Source: Raphanus sativus (Eukaryota > Streptophyta > Magnoliopsida > Brassicales > Brassicaceae). From it: 64,000 nt of DNA. Of the stretch, positions 36,541 to 47,344 are shown in pieces. The stretch is taken from assembly GCF_000801105.2 (NCBI RefSeq), contig NC_079516.1, positions 11,408,001 through 11,472,000 of the forward strand, written 5' to 3'. Positions within the stretch are counted from its first letter, which is position 1. Every line of letters begins with the position of its first letter. The position numbers were made by a program, and so were the translations under genes. The notes beneath the pieces are model-generated. The model made no database searches and had not been told where the DNA came from. It saw only the letters and a program-made list of their open reading frames with translations.

Positions 36541-39500
36541 ATGGCAGCCTCTTTCCAATCCGCCGCCACGTTCCTCCAGTCCGCTAAAATCTCCAACGCT
36601 CCTTGTCGCGGCAGTGGTCACCTCCGGTCGACTCAGACAGTCGGCAAATCATTCGGGCTAGAAACATCCTCTGCTCGCCTCACATGTTCCTTCCAATCTG
36701 ACTTCAAGGACTTCGCCGGTAAATGCTCCGACGCTGTCAAAATCGCTGGATTCGCTCTCGCAACCTCTGCTCTCGTTGTCTCGGTAACTTCCCTCTTTAT
36801 CTCCGATTTTTACGAACGATAAGATTCATTGATTGAGCAATAAACAAAACTGAAGTTTAAAAAAACAGAGAAGAATATAACAGTTGTTTTAGTGAGTGCG
36901 TGTGTGGTAAAATGATTCTTACATCATTACTATGTGTATCGAACTTGTGACGTTGAAAGTATAACAGTACACTAAGCCAAATATCATTTTAAGATTATTA
37001 TATTCACAATCTTCATGTAGATGCAATCATTAGCACCAAATTTGTAAATCATACTATTTTATACGAATTAGAAAGGTTATTCATCTCATCAATTTTTGTC
37101 TCGAAACTAAAGTTGTATGATCTTTGTGGTAGGTGATAGAGTGCGCGATAGTAACCGATAGGTGTAGTTGCAGTTGTTTAGTCTGAGAATGCCCAAAAGA
37201 ACTACGAACTCGTTTCCGTTGAGATCACCTAGATCTAGCCGTAAACAAGAGAGTAAAAGCAGAGCTTTCGTTTTATAAATTCATAAGTTGTGTCTCTTAC
37301 AAAGCCAAGAGATCACTATATATAGCTAATAGAAAGACCTAAGTCCTTAGAGATAATGATCCCACGATCATATCTATAAGTCTTATTCCTAAACACACAA
37401 AGAAAAGGTAAAACCAATGATTATCTCTAAAGTAAAACGTAAAAAGAAAAGAAAACCAAAACTTAATGAAAGAAGGATGATCCACGCTGCATCAGGTCAC
37501 CCGGGGTAGGGAAAGATCCGACCTCGGATCTTCAGTGTCGTCGTGATCAACAAAAGGAATGAGATGTTTAACATTGAAAACATCAGAAAATCGTGCAGAA
37601 GGAGGTAACAGAAGCCGATAAGCATTAGCATTTATCTTCTCAACCACCTCCAAAGGACCAATCTTCCGTGACTTCAATTTGTTGTACTCTCCCGGGGCAA
37701 AACGTTCACGAGTAAGAACTGCCCAGACACGATCGCCGACCTTGAACTGCACATCCCTCTTGTGGCGATCAGCATCGGCTTTATACTTTGCTGAAGAGAG
37801 TTGCAAATTGTCATGAACCTGAGTATGGATAGTAGACAAATTAGCCACGAAATCCAGAGCCTGACCATGATCACGTGTAGCGTCCGGAGCGACGCCCAAA
37901 GCCAAAGGACCACGGGGAACAATACCGTAAACCACACGGAAAGGACTGAACCGGGTACTTTTGTTGATAGCATGGTTATGAGCGAATTCGACCTGACACA
38001 AAACCGAATCCCAAGACTTGATATTGTCGACTACCAGACAACGAAGCATATCCCCCAAAGTTCGGTTAGTAACTTCAGTCTGACCATCTGTTTGAGGATG
38101 GTAGGCGGAGCTCATATCAAGACTCGTACGCAGGAGACGCCACAAAGAACGCCAAAAATGGCTGAGAAAACGAGAATCTCTATCCGAAACAATGGATAAT
38201 GGCAAGCCATGAAGTCGATATATCTCGCGGAAGAAAAGGCCAGCCACCTGTACGGCGTCAGTAGTCTTTTTACACGGAATGAAATGAGCCATCTTCGAGA
38301 AACGATCAACCACGACAAAGATGGAATCATGCCCACGTTGAGTACGAGGAAGACCCAAAACAAAGTCCATACTAACATCGGACCACGGCTGAGTCGGAAT
38401 AGGAAGTGGCAAATACAGTCCTGAGTTAGAAGCATGCCCTTTAGATCGGTGACAGACAACACATCGCTCCACAAAACGATAAACATCCCGGCGTAAAGAA
38501 GGCCAGAAGTAAGCATCCACAACAAGCTGCAGTGTACGATCCCGACCAACGTGCCCTTCGTCATGTAGCTCCTTAATAATTTTAAGGCGCAGACTGCTTT
38601 CTGGAATGCACAAACGAGTACCTCGAAAAATAAAATCATCATGCAAAACGAACTCAGCATGAACACCATCACGTAAGGTAGACCAAATCGGACCAAAATA
38701 AGGATCCGATGCATAAAGATCAGGCAAAACAGCGAAGCCTGGCACTACAACCTGCAACGTAGACAACAAGGCATGTCTGCGACTCAAAGCATCCGCAACC
38801 TTGTTGGATTTCCCGGACAGATGCTTAATCACGAAAGTGAACTGCTGCAGGAATGCTATCCAAGAGGCATGTCTCGAAGAAATTTTATCCTGACTTCCCA
38901 AGTGTTTTAAGGCATCATGATCGGTATAAAGAATAAATTCCTGGTGAAAGAGGTAGTGTCTCCAATGTTTTATAGCTTGCACAATAGCATAAAACTCCAC
39001 GTCATACGTACTGTAACGAGCACGTGAACCAGCTATCTTCTCGCTAAAGAAAGCAACAGGTCGCCCTGATTGGCTAAGGACCGCACCAATTCCGAACTTA
39101 CACGCATCACAATGAAGTTCAAAGACCTGAGTGAAGTCAGGCAAGGCCAATACCTGAGCAGAGACAAGTCGTTGCTTGAGGTCTTCAAATGCCTGATTGG
39201 CTTCTGCCGTCCAAACAAACGAAGAACCCTTCATGCAATCTGTCAAAGGCGCTGCAATATTACTAAAATGGTGCACAAATCGCCGGTAAAAAGAAACGAG
39301 GCCATGAAAACTTCGTATTTCCGTGATAGAACGAGGTGTTGGCCAGGACTGAATGGCTTCCACCTTGCTAGGGTCCACGCGTAAACCTTTGCTGGAGACT
39401 ATGTATCCCAAAAAGAGGACATGATCTTCGCCAAAGACACACTTGTGAAGTGCGCCATAAAGTTTCTCACGCCGGAGGACGTCAAGAACGGTTCGTAAGT

Positions 39501-42500
39501 GCAACAAATGGCTAGGAAGGTCGTTGCTAAATATCAATATGTCATCAAAATAGACGACCACATATTTGCCAATAAAAGGACGAAGTGCCTGATTCATGAC
39601 TCTCATGAACGTGCTTGGTGCATTAGAAAGTCCAAAAGGCATTACCGTCCACTCAAAAAGACCTTCACGCGTTTTGAAAGCGGTCTTCCACTCATCTCCT
39701 GGTCGAATACGAATTTGGTGATAACCACTCTTCAAGTCCAGCTTAGTAAATATCGTTGCCTTACCAATTTGATCAAGCAGGTCGTCTAGGCGAGGAATAG
39801 GGAACCTATAGCGAACTGTGATCTTGTTGATTGCTCGACTATCAACACACATTCTCCACGAGCCATCTTTCTTTGGAATGAGTAGGGCAGGTACTGCAGC
39901 AGGACTTAAGCTTTCACGAATATAACCCTTTTGAAGAAGATCTTCAACTTGACGACGAAGCTCGTCATGTTCCTGCGGGCTCATTCGATAATGAGGTCTA
40001 TTGGGAAGCACTGCATTAGGAACTAAATCAATGTGATGCTGGATGTCTCGCAAAGGTGGTAAATCGCCGGGAAGCTCAGCCGGGAAAACATCACTGAATT
40101 CCTGAAGGATTGGAGTGAATGGTGCCGATGGTGTGGTAGCCACTGGAGGTGTTGCTGGCGTAGCAATCAGAGCCCAAAGAACGTCAACGTCAGCTAACTG
40201 CTTCTCAAAATCACTCTTAGGAAGCGTTAAAAGGGACTTTGCTGAAGGCGTCACGTGATTGTTGCTCGTAGCTTTACTAGCAGTAGAACTTGTGTCCGGT
40301 TGCTCTTTAGATGGGGCAAGAGTGATCGTGCGGTTCTCAAATACGAAACTGTAAGTGTTTGCCTTACCACGATGAACAGCATCACGGTCGAACTGCCAAG
40401 GTCGCCCTAAAAGCAAGTGACAAGCATCCATAGGAATGACATCGCAAGTGACTGTATCTTTATAATTTCCAATAGAAAAAGAAACGAGAACTTGCTTAGT
40501 AACGTTGATTTCGGTTCCGTTGTTCAGCCACGCAAGCGGATAAGGCGAAGGATGAGGTGTAACGGTGAGACCAAGCTTCTGGGTTGCCTCTAAAGACATC
40601 ACATTAGTGCAGCTACCAGAGTCTATGATAAGTTTACAAACTCGTCCATTGATAGTACACGTGGAGCGGAACAAGTTTGTGCGTAGCCATGATTCTTGCG
40701 AGGCTCGAGGAAGAAGGCAATTGCGACGGAGGACTAGATTAAGGCCAGTGTCGCCTTGTATCAACTCTGTATCGTCCTCATCTGTAGCATCATAGTCATC
40801 GTACTTTGGTTCATCATCTTCAGCTTCTTGAATGACGAGGCCACGCTTAGTCTGTTTAGGACAAGCCGTTTGTATGTGTCCTCGTTCCCCACATGAGTAA
40901 CATCGAAGTGCATTAGTACGCTGTGGTCTAGAGTTAGCGATGGTTTCTGTATTGCTCCCTCCTTTTGCTGTGTCTGCTTGTGACTGTGTTCCATCAGTAG
41001 AACTGGGTCCTGCAACGTCTGCAGCAGAGACGGTTGAAACACGGGCTCGAGAAGAAGAGGATCCGGTGGAACGTAGCTGCAGCTCCATTGAAATTGCTCG
41101 CTGATGTGCCTCTGAAACAGAGGATGGATTAAATTGAGCTAGTGAAACCTGCAACTGGTAACGAAGGCCACCAATGAACCTTGAAATTAACTGTTGCTCT
41201 GTCTCAGTTGTCGTCATCCTTGATGTCATATAAAAGAAGTCCGTAGCATAATCATCCACCGAACGTGTGCCTTGTCGTAAATTCTGTAACTTGTTGTACA
41301 AGGTACGTTCATAGTTAAAAGGTAAGAATCCCCGACGCATATGTTTAGTGAAACGATCCCACGAATTGATACGGGCTTTATTAGCTAAACGACGTGATTC
41401 CTTAAGTTGCTGCCACCATGCCATGGCTCTACCCTTGAAACGGGTTACCACTAATGAAACACGAGCCTCATCAGGAACTTGACGGAACTCCAAAATTTCT
41501 TCAACCATGTTGAGCCAGTCGATAAACTCCTCTGGATTTAAAGTTCCCTTAAACTCCGGAATTTCTGATTTGAAACTTGATTCCCAACGAACAGGTTGGA
41601 TTGCTCGTCGGTCTTGGTCATCACGATGATCCATACGGCGGCCGGGTCCTTGATCGGCAAAAATATTGTCGATCCTATCTTCGTCGTCGGATGCATCTTG
41701 TTGTTGCTGATGATTTCTAGGGTTATCTCCCTGAGCGTCACGAATTCTGTGTTGCTCAAGCATAGCCGTTTGTAATGCAGTAGTTACAGTTGTTTGTAAC
41801 GCCGCTTGTAAACCGGTAGTAAACGTCTCAAGCATGAGTCGTATTTCTTCCAGTTGATCGTCTGTGAGTTTCCTTGGTGCCATGATCGTCTGTTTAGATT
41901 AAGAAATCTAAACGAAAAAGTCTCTGATACCAACTGATAGAGTGCGCGATAGTAACCGATAGGTGTAGTTGCAGTTGTTTAGTCTGAGAATGCCCAAAAG
42001 AACTACGAACTCGTTTCCGTTGAGATCACCTAGATCTAGCCGTAAACAAGAGAGTAAAAGCAGAGCTTTCGTTTTATAAATTCATAAGTTGTGTCTCTTA
42101 CAAAGCCAAGAGATCACTATATATAGCTAATAGAAAGACCTAAGTCCTTAGAGATAATGATCCCACGATCATATCTATAAGTCTTATTCCTAAACACACA
42201 AAGAAAAGGTAAAACCAATGATTATCTCTAAAGTAAAACGTAAAAAGAAAAGAAAACCAAAACTTAATGAAAGAAGGATGATCCACGCTGCATCAGTAGG
42301 GAGCAAGTGCAGAGGGAGCTCCGAAGAGACTGACTTACGACGAGATTCAAAGCAAGACTTACATGGAAGTTAAGGGAACTGGAACTGCCAACCAGTGCCC
42401 AACTATTGACGGTGGCTCTGAGACTTTCTCCTTCAAGCCTGGTAAGTACGCTGGCAAGAAGTTCTGCTTCGAGCCTACTTCCTTCACCGTCAAGGCTGAG

Positions 42501-43138
42501 AGTGTTAGCAAGAATGCTCCTCCCGATTTCCAGAACACCAAGCTCATGACCCGTCTCACTTACACCCTTGACGAAATCGAAGGCCCCTTCGAGGTTTTTG
42601 TTTCCTTCTACGTCAAGAAACATACTGCTTAGGGTTAGGGTTTGATCGAGTCTTTTTTTTTACTGGTTTCCAACAGGTTTCTTCTGACGGAAGCGTAAAC
42701 TTCAAGGAAGAAGACGGCATCGACTACGCTGCAGTCACTGTCCAGCTTCCAGGAGGCGAGCGTGTGCCCTTCCTCTTCACAGTCAAGCAGCTTGACGCCT
42801 CTGGCAAACCAGACAACTTCACTGGCAAATTCTTAGTCCCTTCATACCGTGGCTCCTCCTTCTTGGACCCAAAGGGCCGTGGTGGATCCACAGGATATGA
42901 CAACGCCGTTGCATTGCCAGCTGGAGGCAGAGGAGACGAAGAGGAGCTTTCAAAGGAGAACGTGAAGAACACGGCAGCTTCGGTGGGAGAGATCACTCTC
43001 AAAGTGACAAAGAGCAAACCAGAGACTGGAGAAGTGATCGGAGTGTTCGAGAGTCTTCAGCCCTCGGATACTGACCTAGGTGCCAAGGTACCAAAGGATG
43101 TGAAGATCCAAGGGGTGTGGTATGGTCAACTTGAGTGA
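36541..43138 (+). CDS. PSBO1: Oxygen-evolving enhancer protein 1 (33-kDa PsbO), split by a retrotransposon
   Basis: Three exons (36541..36783, 42300..42593, 42677..43138) join in frame to 332 residues, the Arabidopsis PSBO1 length (At5g66570). Residues 1-58 are a chloroplast transit peptide. The next segment ([32 protein letters not shown]) is the thylakoid lumen-targeting signal. The mature protein starts [14 protein letters not shown] and holds the conserved [49 protein letters not shown] and [10 protein letters not shown] regions. PsbO caps the manganese cluster of photosystem II. Intron 1 is now 5,516 bp because a 5.2-kb Ty3/gypsy element sits exactly at its 3' splice site. The coding exons are undamaged, but correct splicing depends on the duplicated acceptor after the right LTR. 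Confidence 0.93.
37134..37494 (-). repeat. LTR (3' LTR of the gypsy element)
   Basis: 361-bp terminal repeat. Inside it are an AT-rich CTATATATAG and a run of A-rich sequence. Its first three bases on the element's sense strand (TGA) also serve as the stop codon of the gag-pol ORF. Confidence 0.96.
37492..41883 (-). CDS. Ty3/gypsy gag-pol polyprotein, intact
   Basis: An uninterrupted ORF of 1,463 residues. In order: gag capsid ([24 protein letters not shown]); a CCHC zinc knuckle ([14 protein letters not shown]); an aspartic protease ([13 protein letters not shown]); a reverse transcriptase with [16 protein letters not shown] and the catalytic YFDDILIF; an RNase H ([18 protein letters not shown]); and an integrase with an HHCC zinc-binding site ([20 protein letters not shown]) and a DDE core ([33 protein letters not shown]). 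The C-terminus has the GPxxV...AYRLxLP module but no clear chromodomain. The start lies only 51 bases from the 5' LTR. It is opposite in direction to PSBO1. Confidence 0.96.
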   Translation of the reverse strand: MAPRKLTDDQLEEIRLMLETFTTGLQAALQTTVTTALQTAMLEQHRIRDAQGDNPRNHQQQQDASDDEDRIDNIFADQGPGRRMDHRDDQDRRAIQPVRWESSFKSEIPEFKGTLNPEEFIDWLNMVEEILEFRQVPDEARVSLVVTRFKGRAMAWWQQLKESRRLANKARINSWDRFTKHMRRGFLPFNYERTLYNKLQNLRQGTRSVDDYATDFFYMTSRMTTTETEQQLISRFIGGLRYQLQVSLAQFNPSSVSEAHQRAISMELQLRSTGSSSSRARVSTVSAADVAGPSSTDGTQSQADTAKGGSNTETIANSRPQRTNALRCYSCGERGHIQTACPKQTKRGLVIQEAEDDEPKYDDYDATDEDDTELIQGDTGLNLVLRRNCLLPRASQESWLRTNLFRSTCTINGRVCKLIIDSGSCTNVMSLEATQKLGLTVTPHPSPYPLAWLNNGTEINVTKQVLVSFSIGNYKDTVTCDVIPMDACHLLLGRPWQFDRDAVHRGKANTYSFVFENRTITLAPSKEQPDTSSTASKATSNNHVTPSAKSLLTLPKSDFEKQLADVDVLWALIATPATPPVATTPSAPFTPILQEFSDVFPAELPGDLPPLRDIQHHIDLVPNAVLPNRPHYRMSPQEHDELRRQVEDLLQKGYIRESLSPAAVPALLIPKKDGSWRMCVDSRAINKITVRYRFPIPRLDDLLDQIGKATIFTKLDLKSGYHQIRIRPGDEWKTAFKTREGLFEWTVMPFGLSNAPSTFMRVMNQALRPFIGKYVVVYFDDILIFSNDLPSHLLHLRTVLDVLRREKLYGALHKCVFGEDHVLFLGYIVSSKGLRVDPSKVEAIQSWPTPRSITEIRSFHGLVSFYRRFVHHFSNIAAPLTDCMKGSSFVWTAEANQAFEDLKQRLVSAQVLALPDFTQVFELHCDACKFGIGAVLSQSGRPVAFFSEKIAGSRARYSTYDVEFYAIVQAIKHWRHYLFHQEFILYTDHDALKHLGSQDKISSRHASWIAFLQQFTFVIKHLSGKSNKVADALSRRHALLSTLQVVVPGFAVLPDLYASDPYFGPIWSTLRDGVHAEFVLHDDFIFRGTRLCIPESSLRLKIIKELHDEGHVGRDRTLQLVVDAYFWPSLRRDVYRFVERCVVCHRSKGHASNSGLYLPLPIPTQPWSDVSMDFVLGLPRTQRGHDSIFVVVDRFSKMAHFIPCKKTTDAVQVAGLFFREIYRLHGLPLSIVSDRDSRFLSHFWRSLWRLLRTSLDMSSAYHPQTDGQTEVTNRTLGDMLRCLVVDNIKSWDSVLCQVEFAHNHAINKSTRFSPFRVVYGIVPRGPLALGVAPDATRDHGQALDFVANLSTIHTQVHDNLQLSSAKYKADADRHKRDVQFKVGDRVWAVLTRERFAPGEYNKLKSRKIGPLEVVEKINANAYRLLLPPSARFSDVFNVKHLIPFVDHDDTEDPRSDLSLPRVT
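41935..42295 (-). repeat. LTR (5' LTR of the gypsy element)
   Basis: 361-bp terminal repeat, no difference from the other LTR found on visual comparison. On the plus strand its right end directly precedes GTAG|G, the new PSBO1 intron 1 acceptor. Confidence 0.96.
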
Positions 43139-44924
43139 TCATGTTATCATATCTAATCATCTTCTGTTTGTATTTCATTACAATGAGTACATTTTCTTCT
43201 TTTTCTATTATAAAAAATGCACATGCCCTAAATCTTGAATTGTTTCTTTTTGTATCCATAGTTCTCTATGTAACTTTAATCATATGGTCTAATGCTGAGA
43301 AATAACTTGTGCAGCTAATGATAAGTTGTGTAACCTCTAACCAGCGCCTACTGCCTACTGCGAACTGTTCTTTTTGTTTCAAAAAATTGATTTAAAATAA
43401 TTCATTTTTATTAGATAATGATGGTAAATTGTAATATTTGAAAAAGATTAGTCATGTTAATTAATTTTTGATTGGTTACAAAATCGTAAGAATTAATTAA
43501 TTACAAATAATACATTTATAATCTAAATTTAAAATATTTTGTGAAAATTCCAAAACATACATCTTTTCTAAACAGAAAGAGTGTGATTTATTTGAACCGA
43601 ATTCTTAAATAGAATTTTAATTTAGTTTATGACTTGTTTTCAAGACGAATGAACATGAAAAAATAAATTGAAAGAAAAATGATTATTACTTTATAATTTT
43701 TAAATTTAGAAGTTTACAGTTTTTTTCTGATATTTTGATATTATTAACTCTCTTTTTTGAAATTACTTAACTATATCGGACGAAAAGCAAGTAGAAATTA
43801 GTTTTTTTTTTAAATTGTATCAATAATTTAGTCTAATCAGCTTGTTCATCCTGAATTTAATGTGCATGGGTGTGAACATTAAACAAAAAAATGTTTATTT
43901 TTTAAAGCACTTTCATCAATCATCTATAGGATCTAACAAAAAGTATCTAAAAATATATATTAATAAAAAAAATTAAGAGAGAGACTTAGATACAAGTCCT
44001 CATTTTAGAAACTTTCTAGACACTTGTCAAATTATAATTGAGTTTCCTAAGAATAAAACTTAAATTTTAATTACATAATAAACAATGTCGTGCGAACGTT
44101 TTCAGAGACCTAAAGCATTTTTTTCTTTTTACAACATTTAAGATGATTTTTTTTATCAAATAATCTCTTCATATAAGATTTCGATATGTTCGCAGAAAAC
44201 TAAAATGGTAGATATAGTGACTATGTTTATACAAATTGAAATCTAAAAAGAGAATCCAAACTAAAATCTAGAAAAAGATATATACAATCAAACTCTTTAT
44301 GTACAGTATGTATGTAAACATAGATAACACTAACTAATGCATTTTATATATAAAATGGGGGGGGGGGGCTAAATACTAACTAAAAATTATGGAGCCTAAG
44401 GCCATTGCCTTTTTTCATAAGAGGTAAGCACGGCTCTGATAATAATGTAAAACACTAGAGCTTTATGTTATTTACTGTAGAACTTAATTTATAGATTTAT
44501 TTGTTGTATTTTTTTATTGTATCTTTGCAAAACACTAAGAGTACCTTTAACGGAGAGGTTATTAAAAAGAAGTTCTAGTCATAAAAAATATTAGTATTAT
44601 AAGTTAATTTGTGTTTTCAATTAAAATTTATTTTCTTTTGAATGTTTAGACAAATAAGAAAATGACACATGTTTTTTTATTGTTTGCAATCGGTTCTTAA
44701 TTTAGTATTTTAAGAGCTTTTTCCTTCTTTTTTCTCTAATTTTTTTTCTCTTTTTCCTAAATTGCTAAGATACCCAATACAATCTACCGAATGATGCTCT
44801 AAGGGAATGATTGGAAGGAGCTGTAGCTTTATATTATTTATTGTAGAAATAAAACTGTAGATATTTTTGTCGTGGCTTTAAATAATTTTGCTGTAGAATT
44901 TTAGTTGTAGGTTTAAATTTTGGG
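43139..44924. other. AT-rich intergenic DNA
   Basis: Long AT-rich region after PSBO1 with no ORF of note. Around 44350..44445 is a G11 run followed by sequence ending in GCACGGCTCTG, which resembles the CAGAGCCG-type terminus of decayed DNA transposons. No partner end was found. Confidence 0.4.
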
Positions 44925-45084
44925 AGAATTACCAATTGTGACTCAAAACTTGGAGTCAAACCCAAAAGAGTACCCCAACTTGGGTCAAAGGCAAAAGTAA
45001 CTTAAAAGGCTATTGAAATTACAACTATCTCCTTGTGAACAAAACAAAAAAACGGATTTTTTTTTACGTTTCTACCCCTCGCAA

Positions 45085-45620
45085 GTCGTCTGTAAACAGA
45101 CGACTTGAAAATAAGTCGTCCAGACGACTTTAAGTTAAGTCGTCTGGACAGTTATTCTTAAACATAATTTAAAAATTTTGTAAAAAAATATTTTGATAAG
45201 TGAAAAATTGGAATTATGTAATTAACATATGTCTTAAGAGATATAAATTAATATATAACAAATTTCAATTGTTTCAGCCCAGATGAGTGAAAGTAGTGAG
45301 TCATGATATTCTTTAGTTTATGTTTCATCAACATATGTTGTAGTATTGTATGTGTTCTTAGGGTTAGATTTTGGAAAGCATTAAAACCGTTTTTTGAAAA
45401 TTTTTAAAATTACCTAGGCGTGTTCGTTTCTGTGTATAGTAAACACTATTGAAGTATAATTTGATTTTATAACGTGGTTAGTAAGTTAATTTAGTCATTT
45501 TAGTTTAGGGGTTCATTTTAGGGTATTGGACGACTTAATATTTAGTCTTCTGTTCCCAGACGACTAAAATATTAGGTCGTCTGATGTACATTATCAGCCA
45601 GAATAAGTCGTCTAAACCGG
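45085..45620. repeat. AAGTCGTC/GACGACTT palindromic repeats, left arm
   Basis: Copies in both orientations, for example GTAAACAGACGACTT and AAGTCGTCCAGACGACTT near 45090..45145, and again at 45525..45615. They are separated by AT-rich sequence. Confidence 0.8.
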
Positions 45621-45699
45621 ACCAAACCTTAAAGTTTACCAATGTACTTTTAAAGCTAACCGGATTATTTACCCAATATATAAGGTGATTTTTTTTTTT

Positions 45700-46130
45700 T
45701 TTTTTTCATTTTCCGCGAACAGAAACCCTAACAGTTCTCTCTCACCGGCGATATCAAAGGCGATTCGAATTCCCACTATTTCCGAACAACCATCGTTCTC
45801 AACGTCGGCTATCTATCTCACTTCATTCTCACCGTTGTCGCCGCAGCTTCTTCTAACCCTAGCGCCGCCGATTCCTCTAAACCCTAGCGCCCCCGCTCCA
45901 CTATTTCCGAACAAACCGTCGCCCTCGCCACCGTGCTCACCAACGTTCTCACCGCCGCTTACTCTAAACACTAGCTAGCACCGCCGTTTCTTCTAAACCC
46001 TAGCGCCGCCGCTTCTTCTAAACCCTAGCGCCGCCGCTTCTTCTCTGTAAACCGTAGCGCCGTTTCTCTGTAAACCCTAACGCCGTTAAGTCATCAAACT
46101 CGTGGAAAAGATGAACATAAAACGTTGTCT
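45700..46130 (+). repeat. AAACCCTAGCGCCGCCG imperfect repeat cluster
   Basis: About seven imperfect copies of a C-rich unit (AACCCTAGCGCCGCCG/CTTCTTCT) after a T21 tract, likely the 5' UTR of the MULE's Ulp1-like gene. AAACCCTA is also the plant telo-box motif, often found near starts of translation-related genes. Its presence here may simply reflect repeat expansion. Confidence 0.6.
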
Positions 46131-46239
46131 CTTTCAATTTACTCATTCTCACCGTTTCACGTTTATTTTTTCAGATCTATAACCACAATGACGAGTACTC
46201 GAACTCCTTCTGCGACTAATCAGTCCGCTTGAAATTTTT

Positions 46240-46425
46240 CTACTGGAAGACTTGTAAGTAAGTCGTCTGGAAAGTCTTCAACCTGGACGACTTAGTACGT
46301 CCATTTGGAAGACTTTCCAGACGACTTAAATATAAGTCGTCAACTAAGTCGTCCAGTTGGACGACTTTCTAGACGACTTATATTTAAGTCGTCTACTAAG
46401 TCGTCTGGAGTAACAATTAAGGCGT
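46240..46425. repeat. palindromic AAGTCGTC repeats in intron before the DUF1985 exon
   Basis: Several AAGTCGTC/GACGACTT copies lie between TTGTAAGTAAGTCG at 46252 and the acceptor TTTTGCAG|AC at 46479. No coding sequence falls in this interval. Confidence 0.75.
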
Positions 46426-47344
46426 GATTGATTTAGCTTGTGTTCTGACTTCTATTGTTGTCTTTGATTATTTTGCAGACAAAAAGGATGGATATTCCAG
46501 AACTCCCCCGTAGGTTATACACATTAGGGGAAGAGCCAGAACCCCACAATAGCATTTCGTATCATACGGATAACACGAAGTTGCATACTGCTCTTAGGGA
46601 AGCTCTCACTGATGCTGAATTTGAAGAGCTCAAGGAGTCGAGATTGGGAGTTTTCATCAAGGTTCAAGGAGCAGGGATTTGGTGGGCTTCAAGGCTGGTT
46701 CACCACTTGCTCGGTTTAAAGCTGGACATTAAGAAGAAGTACGAGATGTGGTGTCTCGTTGGTCCAGAACCTGCGAGGTTTTCACTGTTAGAGGTTTGAA
46801 AACATCACTGGTCTAAACTGCGACTACATCGAGGACCTTGAGACACCAGAATGTGAAGTTACCCCACAGATGGTTTCTTTTCTGGAGATGATGGGAGTTC
46901 ATCGGGAAGCTGGGCCAAGTACTGATCAGATAATAGCAGCACTGAAGAGATGCGGGGATTGGTCCAGGGAAGATCGCAAGCGACTCGCGTACCTTTCCAT
47001 CTTCACTGGATTCATTGAAGGGAAAAGTTCTCAAGCGCTACACGAGCTACTCTCGCAAGGCTAGTGATGGATTTAGAAAGGTTTGAGAATTATCCATGGG
47101 GGGAGTCGCGTTTAAGGTGCTGATGGACTCTTTGTGGAACAAAGATATTACTGGCTGTTACACCGTGGATGGCTTTATACAAGTTCTTCAGGTCTGGGCG
47201 TACGAAGCTATTCCGGGGATTGGGTGCTAGTATGGTCTACCCAGAGCAAACAGTCCGTCTCCACCGATTCTTGGCTTACGACGGCAGCAGAGGCCGCAGA
47301 TTCATGAAAGCTGCCTATCTTGAGTCAGGTACCTTTCCATCTTC

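Larger units (their letters stand above)
37129..42300 (-). mobile_element. Full-length Ty3/gypsy LTR retrotransposon in PSBO1 intron 1
   Basis: The 5,162-bp element (37134..42295) is flanked by a perfect 5-bp target duplication GTAGG at 37129..37133 and 42296..42300. The two 361-bp LTRs begin TGATAGAG and end GCATCA on the plus strand and look identical by eye. The coding strand is minus, opposite to PSBO1. A primer-binding site matching initiator tRNA-Met (TGGTATCAGAG, minus strand) lies next to the upstream LTR at 41922..41932. One long intact gag-pol ORF fills the interior. Identical LTRs and an unbroken ORF mean a very recent insertion. Confidence 0.97.

Noticed and set aside
44350..44445. 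hAT-like transposon end (GCACGGCTCTG)
   Set aside because: Only one possible terminus was seen. No matching end, target duplication or transposase was found, so it is not listed as an element.
45700..46100. Telomere-repeat island (AAACCCTA units)
   Set aside because: The units are AACCCTAGCGCCGCCG and lie in the probable leader of the MULE gene. They are not tandem TTTAGGG repeats.
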